From Shinisaurus crocodilurus (lineage: Eukaryota > Chordata > Lepidosauria > Squamata > Shinisauridae), in assembly GCA_021292165.1 (NCBI GenBank), contig CM037877.1:84909691-84973690 (forward strand): 64,000 nt of DNA, written 5' to 3'. This document shows positions 39,031 through 50,900 of the stretch, in pieces. Below the pieces are notes generated by a model. The model was not told the DNA's origin. It made no database searches and saw nothing but the letters and a program-made list of their open reading frames with translations. How positions within the stretch are numbered: position 1 is the first letter of the stretch; each line of letters begins with the position of its first letter. The position numbers were made by a program, and so were the translations under genes.

Positions 39031-39066
<36 letters not shown>

Positions 39067-42000
39067 CCTTGTATTTTATTAGATTGTACATCGCTCAGAG
39101 TGGCCGGTTGTCTGGCCAGATGGGCGATTCATAAATATAATAAATAAATAAATAAATAAATATCACAAAACCCATTTCCCACTTTTAAGTGTGACTAATT
39201 TTTGCAATCACTTACTATTGGAAAGGTCAAGAATGAAAGTTATTCCAAGAGAGGTAAATTTAAGGAAGAATAAAATGGTTGGTTTTTAAATGTATTAAAT
39301 TATAGTACCGTACTTTCGTTTTAAGTAAGCATATTTTTTCGTATACCAAAAAAAGTAATATTTAAGTTAATATAGTTATATAACTCAAATATACTGTCTA
39401 AGTTGCCCTGGCTCAAAATAAGACAAGCTGCTTATGCACTCTGCAAAGAGGCCCAAAGATCCTGACCTCATACTGCCAGAATCCAAGATCTGACAGGTGG
39501 GAACTTCTACTCTTCTTTGCTTTTATAGGAGGTGATGAAAATTCCCTTTAATTTGGAAAACGTAAGTGTCTGTGTGTATTGAATGCCAGTGTTCTTAAAT
39601 TGTTGTGTGTTAGCGATAAAGAACACTAATGTAAGGGTCTGTCTTCTCTAGGAAACTATGATGGATCATCCCCTGAGGACCATTTCCTACATTGCAGATA
39701 TTGGGAATATAGTCGTATTGATGGCTCGCAGGCGAATGCCAAGATCTAATTCCCAAGACAATGTGGAGGCATCTCATCCCTCTCAGGATGGGAAGAGGCA
39801 GTACAAAATGATCTGCCATGTCTTTGAATCTGAGGATGTAAGGAGCTTTGTTGTTTCTGTATTAAATAGAGTTGTCCCACTGTCTCTCAAAAGCAACCAC
39901 CAGGGACGCTTGATGCAGCCACTAAGGCATGACGTATAAATGTAGGGGCAAGCTCTTGTACTAGTCCTGGTACAAGAGAAGGTAATACTTTAGTCTGCTC
40001 GGGTGTGGCTGGTGATTGGCCTGGCCTGCATTGATTGTGATAGCTGGGACTTCAAAACTGAGATTACCCCAGTGGGAAACTCTGTGGGGGGAGGGGGTGC
40101 AAGGCGGGGACAGAGGAGGAGAATGCTTCCTTTCCTCCGGTTGCTACTCTAGGAGTTGCTGAGAGGATGAGAAAGGTTAAATGCAGAGAGAACACAGCAG
40201 GAGCAAATGCTGAAAGCATCACCAAAGCTGGGCACCAGCCTTTTCTCTTAAATCCACTAAGCAGGGGATGCTGGCTGCAAGATAACCATGACCTGGCCAT
40301 GAGTAGACCAAGGAAGAAGAAGTTGGACAGAAGGAGGCAAATCAGCTCCTTGGATACTGTTTTTCTTTTTGTTTTAGAGGCAATCCTGGTTGTATAAGGC
40401 TAGATCATCCCAGGGGAAAAGCCAAAGTGGGTGAAAGGGATTGAGTGACACTCCTATGAGATAACAGGGATCCTGAACAATAAAGCCACCTGAACATGCT
40501 TACTTGTGCTGTGTGATCGTTCCCTAAAGCTCTGTGATCCCCCTGAATAGACTCTCAGCAAGCTAGGAACAAGAGGAGTTACAGAGGCTAAAATCTGAGG
40601 CTACTGTCAGCTTCCCAAGTTGGGACCCACACAGCATTTGGGGACTATGACCCTGCTCCTTGTGGGCCTTAGGGAGGCATGGGATTCAGCAGCCATCATA
40701 CAAAGAGTCAGTGTGATATACTTGTGTCACACTGTACTGTACATTCGGTGGCAGCACCTCCACCCACAGCTGAAGACCACTTTGCAAACACCTTTTTCGA
40801 GCTCTTCTGGCTTCCACTTGACATTGGGAACTAATTTGGTATGTCTGCTTTTGTTCCTGTTTCTTTCTTCCGTTGGCAACGGCTACAGGCGCAGCTAATT
40901 GCACAATCCATAGGCCAGGCCTTTAGTGTGGCCTACCAGGAATTTCTGAGGGCCAATGGAATAAATCCAGAAGACCTGAGCCAGAAGGAATACAGTGACC
41001 TGCTGAACACCCAGGACATGTACAATGATGACTTGATCCACTTCTCTAAGTCTGAAAACTGTAAAGATGTATGTCCTCATTTTAGTCACAATAGCATTGA
41101 GCTAATAATCCCCCTGAGCAATCTAATGCTAGTAACAATTATACAGTCATTAGAGATCCTCATGAACAACTTCCATCCGTACAGGACAGAATGCTCTTCA
41201 CTCTCTAGGCCCTAGAGTCTAGGAATGCCAACAAAAATTATTTCCTCTTCCCCTGCCCCCTCTTTTTTATTTTTTTTTGAAAAGGGACCAGATAGTGCTA
41301 AATTTATCTGCACTGGATTGATTACCATATGCTATGCACTCTTGTTTAAGAAACAACTTTCAAATATTTGGCATGCTGTGCATCAGTGCAGTGTGACTGG
41401 AAAGAAAATAAACTGTTAATGCAATTGGCAGTTTTCACTTCTGTAGATGTAACAGGGTTTGCAAGATAGCTTTTAAAACAAAAACAAACAAAAAACCCCA
41501 ACAACTCCGTCTGTTTGAAGCTGGTTTGGTAGATAAAATGCTAAACTCTACACATAGAAGAATAGCCTCATAGAGCTGTAATTTGGAGGCATTTAGATCC
41601 AGAGTAATAATCCTGCTGTGTTCCCTTGCTTTATTCCATCCCACTATTGCGTACATAATAATTTTCTGTATTCTATTTTTGAAGTGAATCTTTCAAATGC
41701 CTTCACTGATTTAGTTGCAGGATAGGCAGAAATGTGTGTGTGTTGGCAGCTTCACTATTCTGTTTCATAGAGGAGAATGACCACTGTTGGTTCTCATTTT
41801 TTGTTCCTCCCATTCAGGTTTTCATTGAGAAGCAGAAGGGAGAAATTCTGGGCGTAGTGATTGTAGAGTCTGGATGGGGCTCCATCTTGCCTACAGTTAT
41901 CATTGCCAATATGATGCATGGAGGACCAGCTGAGAAATCTGGGAAGTTGAACATAGGGGACCAGATCATGTCAATCAATGGGACTAGCTTGGTTGGCCTC

Positions 42001-45000
42001 CCACTCTCTACATGCCAGAGTATCATAAAGGTACAGAAAATGCACTTGATTTAAAACAGGGCCCTGGCCATGTGCACCCCAACAAAGAGGATGATCAAGT
42101 TTATTGGCTCTTTGGCAGGCTAAAGGGATGGTGCTTGAGCATGGAGCAGGTTTGCAGCTATGCTCTGTGTATGTATGCTTATTTTTCCCCATGACAGCAG
42201 ACCAGTGCTATCTTGCAATCTGCTTGCTTACAATTAGGGGATTGGAATGCACTGCTGTGAATCATAGTCCATGCTATGGCCATTCTTTTGTCACTCCTCT
42301 TAGGGTTCTCAGCTTTTATCATAACTGGTAACTATCCCACCACTCTTCTTTTAATCAGTTCCTAATTATCTCTCCCCCCCCCTTGAGGCAGAGTTGCAGC
42401 ATCATGATGCCACAGGTGCCCTCTTCTTTTGATAGCCCTTTCCCAAATGAACAGATACGATTTAATCTTGAGAACATGCTGCCTTCCCTTTTTACTTCCC
42501 TTAGAAAAACGCTGCTGCTATCATGTTGCTATAGAGCAGGGGTCAGCAACCCGCGGCTCCGGAGCCGCATGCGGCTCTTTCAAGCCTTTGCCGCGGCTCC
42601 GGACAAGGCTGCCCTGCTCCTCCGCCTCCGCCTCGGGGGCAGCCCGATTTCGCTCTTCTGACGGCGCGGAGCGCTCTCCTCCCTCCGCGCCTCCCTGCTC
42701 TAGCTGCCGCCGCCGCCGCCGCAGTCATTGCCGGAGCTGCTGAAGCCGCCGCCGCCGCCGCGTCACGTCCGCCGCCGCCGCCGCGTCACATCCGCCTCCG
42801 CCGCTACGTCACATCCCCGATTTTGGCGGGGGAACTTTGGCGGGGCGGGTGAACTTTGGGCGCGGCAGCAGCACCCCCCCCGGGACTTTGGCGAGGCGGT
42901 GAATTTGGCGCGGCAGCAGCAGCACCCCCCCCCCGGGACTTTGGCGAGGCGGGTTAACTTTGGCGCGGCAGCAGCACACACACCCCGGGACTTTGGCGGG
43001 GCGGGTGAACTTTGGCGCGGCAGCAGCACCCCCCCCCCGCCCGGGCAGCAGGGACGCGAGCGGGTGAGCGGCAGAAGAGAGGAGGGCTCCTGCACGCGCC
43101 AAAGTCCCCTCCCCCCCCGCCCACAACATAGCGCGGGGTCCAGCGTGTCGAGGGACCAGCGTTGCCGGCTCGCTGCGGAGAGCACAAGCAGGCGAGGAGG
43201 CAGGTAGGCCTGCGTGAAAGCAGTAATGATTAGAAAAAAGGGGGAAAGATTCATGTGCCAATTATTGGAAAACTAATAGCAATAAACAAAATAATATCTC
43301 CATAAATTCTATGAGATGAGGGTGCTACTGCTGGATGGTGCTGATGATGGGATGCTACTGCTTGGGGGGGGGATGTTGCTGGTGGCATCCCATCATCCAC
43401 CAGCAACACCCTCCCCCCCAGCAGTAGCACCCCCATCATCCACCAGCAAATCCTGCTGATGGATGATGAGGGGTGCTATTACCACATGGAGGGTGTTTCT
43501 GGTGGATGATGAGGGTGCTACTGCTGGATGGTGCTGATGATGGGATGCTACTGCTTGGGGGGGATGTTGCTGGTGGCATCCCATCATCCACCAGCAACAC
43601 CCTCCCCCCCAGCAGTAGCACCCCCATCATCCACCAGCAAATCCTGCTGATGGATGATGGAGGGGTGCTATTACCACATGGAGGGTGTTTCTGGTGGATG
43701 ATGAGGGTGCTACTGCTGGATGGTGCTGATGATGGGATGCTACTGCTTGGGGGGGGGGATGTTGCTGGTGGCATCCCATCATCCACCAGCAACACCCTCC
43801 CCCCCAGCAGTAGCACCTCCATCATCCACCAGCAAATCCTGCTGATGGATGATGAGGGGTGCTATTACCACATGGAGGGTGTTTCTGGTGGATGATGAGG
43901 GTGCTACTGCTGGATGGTGCTGATGATGGGATGCTACTGCTGGGTGGGTGGGTGTTGCTGGTGGCATCCCATTTGTTTTAAATGTCACAATGGTTTTGCG
44001 GCTCCCAGTTTGTTTGTTTTTCTTCGGAAACGGGTCCAAGTGGCTCTTTTTGTCTTAAAGGTTGCAGACCCCTGCGTTATAGAGACTCCCCCACCCATGT
44101 CTCCTATGTGATCTGCTTGTACTGTAGGATCTTACTGTTGTTATGGGGACTGCTTGTATTTCCTAACAGTAAATGACCCACATACTGGCATCCCAAAATG
44201 CAAACTTATCCAAAGCAGTGTATGTCTCCTTCTAAACCGAATAGTGAGGGTGTGGGTGGAATCAAGCTAGCGAACTGGGGACTTTCTTATCTTGTTCAAA
44301 TGGATGCAGTGATTGCTAAAGAACAGTGACCATTAACACCGTTTCTGTATGCTATGGGATGACAGTAAATCGTTGCTGTAGAATTCTACTCAAGAACAGC
44401 AGAGCTAGCTTTCATTTTTTGCTATTTCACAGTTAAATACTACATTTGCCACTGTTCTTTTCATATGAATGAAAACCCTGAGTGCAGGCTGGAGTCTTAA
44501 AGTTATCTGCAACATCTCAGTTCCCATGAAAGCCAGTGGAATTCACAAATTCTACAGTGGATTTTCGATGCATCCCATACTCTTACAGTGATGACATTCA
44601 TGAGCAGGGGTGCAGAACCTCAGGCCCGGGATCCCAATGTGGCCCTCCAGGTTTCTCCAGATGGCCATGCCCCCTTTCTCCCAACCACCGATTATTTGGC
44701 GATTTCCTGGCGTTTGTGCATTTCCCCCCATTCTAAAAAGTTGAAATGCCTCTCCAAAGGCTTAGTTACTGGCAGTAAGAGCTTTAAACTAAATATATGC
44801 TAGTATTTGGGGTATTTTGGCCCCACCCTTTTTAGGGGGGCTCCACTCACCACTGGAATGTGGCTCCTGAAAGCTTCTCTGCAATTGAATTGTGCACCCT
44901 TGTTCTGGAGCATGAAACGCTGATCCAGAGGTGCATGTGTACCAAAGGGTATTGTGTGCAACTAATGCATAGGTATTAGTTGCTGGTATGCACCCGTAGT

Positions 45001-47870
45001 CAAAGGTGGATGGAAAATTCTTCCACATTCAGGAGAGCCATTCCCTATTCATTGGTCTGAGTGTCCCATTACTTTTTTGTTCTGTTGCCAGGGCGTCTGC
45101 ATGTTGACTAGATCTGCTTTCTAGGCCACACAGGCCACTCATTTTCTTGCATCGTCCAGTAGCAACTTAAATGTCCAAGTCAGCTCTCTGACTTCTCCCT
45201 CCCCTCACCTCGCATAGAACAGCAGGGGTCAGGGAGCCCTGCAAAATGTATAGGTCGGTCAAGAATGATCCGCCTTGACTTGATATCACTGATTTGTTTG
45301 TTCATGTAAGCAGTTTTACTTACAGGTTTTTAAATGTCCACTCTGTTGAGTATAGAATAGATCAGCCTTCTCCAATTCGGTGCCCTCCAGATGTGTTGGA
45401 CTACAACTCCTAGCATCCCCAGCCAGTATATCTGGAGAGCACCAGGTTGGGAAGACTGGAGTAGATGGCAAGTATTTTTATTTATTTATTACATTTCTAT
45501 ACCGCCCCATAGCCAAAGCTCTCTGGGTGGTTCACAACAATTAAAACCATAAAATACAACATAAGATACGCTATAAAAATTTAAAAGTTTAAAACTACAG
45601 TATAAAATAGAAGTAAAAACCAAAGTAAAACCTAGCAGTAATGCAAAGATTTAAAATACAGTAACAGATTTAAAACAACAGAAACTGAAAGACTAAGGGG
45701 AAATAGGAAGGTCTTCACCTGCTGCCAGAAAGAGCACAACGGAGACATCAGGTGAGCCTCTCTGTGAAGCTCATTCCACAACTGGGGTGCCACAACAGAA
45801 AAAGGCCCTCTTCTTAGTAGCCACCCACCTCACTTCCTTTGGCAGGGGTTCCCACAGAATGGCTGCTGAGGATGATCTTAGGGTCTGGGCAGGTATATAT
45901 TCGAGGAGACGATCCTTCAGGTAATCTGGTCCCAAGCTGTTTAGGGTTTTAAATGTTAATACCAGCACTTTGAGTTGGGCCCGGACATGGACTGGCAGCC
46001 AGTGCAGATGGTTAAGTACAGTTTACGATGTGTTCAACCTTACAGAGACTAATTAATACAATAAAAACCAAAGCGCAGTCATGGACAGGAAAAAGAGGGA
46101 AAGTCCAAAGGTGCTGTGCATTACATTTATTTGAAAATGAACCAAAAACCCTGATATGTCTCAAGTAAACGCTTTTCTTCAGGGGTAATAAAAGTTATCG
46201 ACAGAGATATCACAATGTGTTCTCTTGTATAGTAAAATAATAACCCACAATTAATATAACAATTCATTGTTGATTTCTGACTGGTGCAATGAGCAGGTGC
46301 TGGGGCTCAGTGGCAGAGTACTTACTTTTCACACAGAAGGTCCCAGGTTCAATCCCTGGCATCTCCAGGTAGGGCTAGGAAAGACTCCTCCTGGCAGCCC
46401 TGGAGAGCTGCTGCCAGTTCGTGTTGACAATACTGGGCTAGATGGCCTCATGGGCTGACTAGGCAACTTTCTATATTCCATGCTGCCCGCACTGATAGAT
46501 CAGGCTAGGGATCATGGGACTAGTTCTGCATAGCTAGGGATTAACACATGGTTCAGGGCCTCCTTAGTTTAATGCAGGGGATACAATTAATCAAACGTTC
46601 TGTGCTGGTTGATGATAATCTGAGGCTGCTTGGAGAGAGGGGTTTTGTCCCTCACCAGTTTATATCACCTGAGCCCTTCTATGCGGATAACATCTTGCCG
46701 GGTTGGGTGGCGGAGAGTGGTCGGTTGTATTCAGGAGATGGCAAATGCTTCATTAAGAGAAGGAGTGGTTCTGGCTGCCTTGAAGAAGGCAGTTGTTAGA
46801 TTGTGCCTGAAGAAGCCAACTTTGGCCCCCGACAATTGTATCAACTAACAGCCACTTGCAAATATCCCCTTTTAGGGCAAGGTGCTTGAGGATGTAGTAG
46901 TGATGAATTGACTCCCAATGCTTTTGGAGGACACAGTTTATCTAGCCCCATTTCATTTTGGTTTCAAGTTTCTTGGGGTTTAATACTAAAGCTGCCTTGG
47001 TTGATTATCTGTCCTGGGAGATAGACTAGGGGAATATGACCCTGTCGCTTCTCCTGGACTTCTCAGTGGCATTCCTTACTGAAACTGTGGTATCCTTCTT
47101 GACTACCTGTCTGGATTGAGATTTGATGCACTCATTGCACCTTCTCCTGAGTAATGATGATCTTGGCAGAGTGCCAATGCTTTTGTGTCTTTCAAAAGTT
47201 AGGTTACTGTAATTCATTATACATAGGTCTGACTTTGAAAAGTCTCTGGGAGCTTCAGGTGAACAAGTAGTTCACTGATCAAAAATATAAATAATTTTAG
47301 CTGCTATCACAAAAACCTCTTATTCACACGTCTGAAAAGATGGCATGATTCTACAAATGTGCCCAGTATAAACGCCAGTGTTTGCAAAAGGAGACATCTT
47401 GTACAAACTATACTTCCAAACTATCTATAAATAAGAGAGTTGGATTTTTATAATGAGAGACTAACTGTGCCCACAGACTATTTTTTTAAAATGGAGTATA
47501 TGGTATGAAGAAGAGCACTTGCTAGAAGCAGAGCTGGTCTTTGTGGAATAAATACATATTGACATAGCATCTTGGGACTTCCCTTCATTTTTTCCTGACT
47601 GGTAAGGCTAATGGGCAGACATATGGTGCACAGATGATGTTTGAGTCTGGATAGGGTAGTGCATTTTGGGCTATAAATAAAGCCCAACCACCCCAAAGTG
47701 GAAGCTATAAAACAAAATGAAAACATCTGATGGCCTTTGTACGCCAGATGGCTGCTGAACAGCCTCTCCCCGTGTCAGGGTTGTCTTTTTATTTACTGTG
47801 TTGGCTTCCCACATCCACATGCTTGCCTCCTTGCTTGATTAACAAACAAACTGAGCACAGTAGCATAGAT

Positions 47871-47911
<41 letters not shown>

Positions 47912-50900
47912 GGAGGGAGGGAGGGAGGGAGCTTTGGCATTTGGAGCTCTCTGGGGGTTCGTTTCACATATAACACTTGTGAATATTGATAGGTAGGGAA
48001 GGGCACTGGCAGGGGAAAAAACAGACCATAAACGGAAAGGTTAAACACATGAATACGGTAGGTCTATGGTGTGCGTCGTTGCTTCAGGCAAACATCTTTT
48101 TCCTGCCTTTGCAAAAGGCCATGATAAAAATCGCTTGTGCTTTACATATGTACTAGCAGGAAAAGAGACATTCAGTGATGTCTGGTTAAAAAGGGTATCA
48201 AATGTTGTGTCAGTGGATCAAGTGAGGAGTAGTTAACAAAAACAGGATAGCCTGAAATTGTGTAAAAGGGGCCAGTCTGCACTAAGATGGAGGTAGTCAG
48301 AGGCTGTATTAAAAGCAGGTCACCTCAATTCCCCCTGCATTATTTCTTTTTCATCCTTTTTTCTTGCTACATTTCCTGTGGATTATGTTTATTGTTTAGT
48401 AGGAATTAGTATTACTCTGACTTTCCCAAAAGGGATTGTTCATAAAGCCTTGGGGGGGGGGGGATCTGGTTCATAGATTTGGGCTGTACCGGTATGTTTG
48501 GTTTTGGTTTTGGTTTTTTTGCAAAAAAAATTTAAATTTGAATTTTAAAATCTTGAGGACAAAATACAGAGAACAAAACAAAACAAAAACCAAACAAGCA
48601 TACACTACAGAGACAAAACAACATTAAACTAAAAAGTACTTCCAATTTTTCCACAACCAAGTATAAGTAACATCAGATATTCTATATAATAATTATAATT
48701 ATATTTTTCCCTTAAACAAAAAAAAGAAGAAACTCCCCCCTCTCTTATTCATCAACCTCACAAATTCACAAAGCCTTGAAACCTTACAGCACTTTACTCC
48801 TAAACACAGATAATAATCCTTCTAGTTAAACAATATTCAATATTTCTATTTATGTTTAATAAAAATCTCTATCTTCTTTCCCTCTATTTATAAAAACAAA
48901 CAGCCTAGCTTTTATTTTATTTTTTTAAAATAGTTTCACATTTCCACATTACTTCACATCTCAAATTTTATTCCATATTTAGTTGGTTCCTTTCCATTGG
49001 TCACTGTCAATGCTATGTTTCATCCAGACTCAGTACATTTTTACCAATAATCAATTTCTATTCAATTTCTAATTCAATATTAAATCTTATCCTTATTTTA
49101 CTCAGCAACTAATCTTTTTTTTTTCTAATCCCATCCTTCCCAAGTATGCCCCCTTCAAGATCAAAGCCACCACATTAATGAAAAGTACAAAGAAAAACCA
49201 CCTCAAACTGGAGAAGTTCTCCTTTCTCTCAAAGGGTTTCCTCTCACCAGCCCCTTTAGGTTCAGATCTATAAATATTCTCTTTGGATCACTGTCAGCTA
49301 TGCCTTTAGGTTTCTCCCATTTGGATTCCTCCCACCAATCCATTTGGGAAACTGAACCCTCTTACTTCTTACATAAGAACCTCTCCCTTCCCCCAATAGT
49401 CAGCAATTATCATAACATGAGTCAAACCATTTATTCCATCCAATAATCAGCAAACCATTTTTATCCTAACATGGGTCAAACCATTTATCCCATCCAATAA
49501 TCAGCAAACCATTTTCCCCGATCAAACACAGTGTTCACAATATGCATCTTTTTCAGGCTCATGTTCCAGAAAAGACTTTTTTTTTTCTTGTGAGCCCCCA
49601 TAGCTGGCTTCCTCCAAATAGCCCGGCAGCAATCACCTTTCCAGTTCTCTGTGAATGGCTTCCCAAAAACATCTTCACTGTCCGATTCACTGGCAAACCC
49701 CCCTTTTTTGCTCTCTCTCTTTGAAGGTTCAGTTGTTATCTCTCCCAGTATATCAATCTTCGCCTCGTCCTCCCTGTTCTGTTCAAACTTCACAAATCGG
49801 TCACCCTTTATATTATCCTGGAATTATTGATTTATTTGTACATTCCGCACTTCTGATTTCACCAACCTCCCCAGCAGTTTCTTTTGGAATACTTGAAACA
49901 GCACCATCAGCTCTTCGGCTAACTCCAGCCACAAATCATAAGTAGCCATCTTGTCTGTGACGCAGTATAAATTTAACAGACCACTAATACTGCTTTAAAC
50001 TTTTCCAGAATTCAAAGTAAAAGGAGTTACAGTACCTCTTTCTTTCTCGTTTCAAAACACATTTGTTGATCTTCCCATTATGGAGTTTTAAAAACATATT
50101 TTCTTTTTAGTATTCCAGAGACAAGGGTATTTAGTCCTGATTGTGGATAAACTTTGTTGCTAATTGTCAATAAATCTTTAAGAAATGGAGTTGTCGTTCT
50201 TCAGGTTCTTAAAAAAAAGAACTCCAAACGCGTCGGTGAGCGATGATGGATTCTCCCACTCTCTACCCCTCCCCGAGAGAAAGTGCAGCCGCCCAAGCCA
50301 CTGCAAAATAACTCACAGAGAGAGCAATTAGAGATATGCTGGGAATCACTCTTAGATCATCTTCTTATTCCGAGGAGATTAACCAGCCAAGATAACCTCT
50401 TGACTGGATTTCTTGCCGCGCCAGTCCCCCTCGATTTCAGGGGAGCGTCAGTTCGACATTAAACTCCACCGGAAGCTCGGCTGTACCGGTATGTTTGTGA
50501 GTGTGTTACACACGACCGCCTCAAGTTCCACTCTGCAATTCCAGCATACCCCTCTCATCCTGACATCCATCCTTTGTGATTTTGAGATGAATTGCTGTCA
50601 TGTGCGGTTCATGGGCCTGCCCTTGAGGACTGTTTGGAAAGTACACCTGGGTCATCTTCACAGAGATGGGCCACCAGAAGCAACCTTGATACCAGTGCCT
50701 CAGAGTCTACACTGGCTTCATGTTCCCCTGAAAGCTCAATTCAAGGATCCATAAAAACCTCAGATGGCAGAAGCCCTACATAATTTAAAGACTCCACCTT
50801 TCCTATCACTCATTTGCGACCATAAAGTCAAACAAAAGCTTTCTTTAAAAGAACAACCAGAGTGAAAAGGAGATGTTCTTACATATTGCCACCAGGTTCC

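Larger units (their letters stand above)
38660..39651 (+). other. APBA1: APBA1 intron after coding exon 6
   Basis: A 992-nt intron in the canonical transcript. It includes a MITE (38772), a LINE tail with (GT)n (38985-39163), and the candidate microexon at 39529-39561, which would divide it into 869-nt and 90-nt introns. Confidence 0.9.
42536..44075. mobile_element. non-autonomous hAT transposon, 1540 bp, CpG-rich
   Basis: TIRs GCAGGGGTCAGCAACC and the complement of GGTTGCAGACCCCTGC, flanked by GCTATAGA (42528-42535) and GTTATAGA (44076-44083), an 8-bp hAT target duplication with one mismatch. The subterminal GGCTCCGGAGCCGCATGCGG resembles 'CAGGGGTC(G/A)GCAACC' hAT elements. There is no transposase. 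The 5' third is extremely CpG-rich; the 3' half is a minisatellite. Long open frames inside (for example 42728-43207 and, on the minus strand, 42763-43254) come from GC content. Confidence 0.9.

Noticed and set aside
42540..43210. CpG island as an APBA1 promoter
   Set aside because: It lies between the TIRs of a transposon, downstream of the PTB exons. An alternative promoter is conceivable but nothing else supports it.
42728..43254. Frames of 150-163 codons on both strands, rich in P, A and R
   Set aside because: They lie inside the CpG-rich hAT core and its tandem repeat; several overlapping frames on both strands are open because of GC content.
43393..44039. Repeated frames such as [21 protein letters not shown]
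   Set aside because: They are translations of the 193-bp minisatellite; the period is not constant in frame (193, 192, 194).
46297..46370. A tRNA gene from box A and box B
   Set aside because: The promoter boxes sit in a SINE body with no acceptor-stem pairing.
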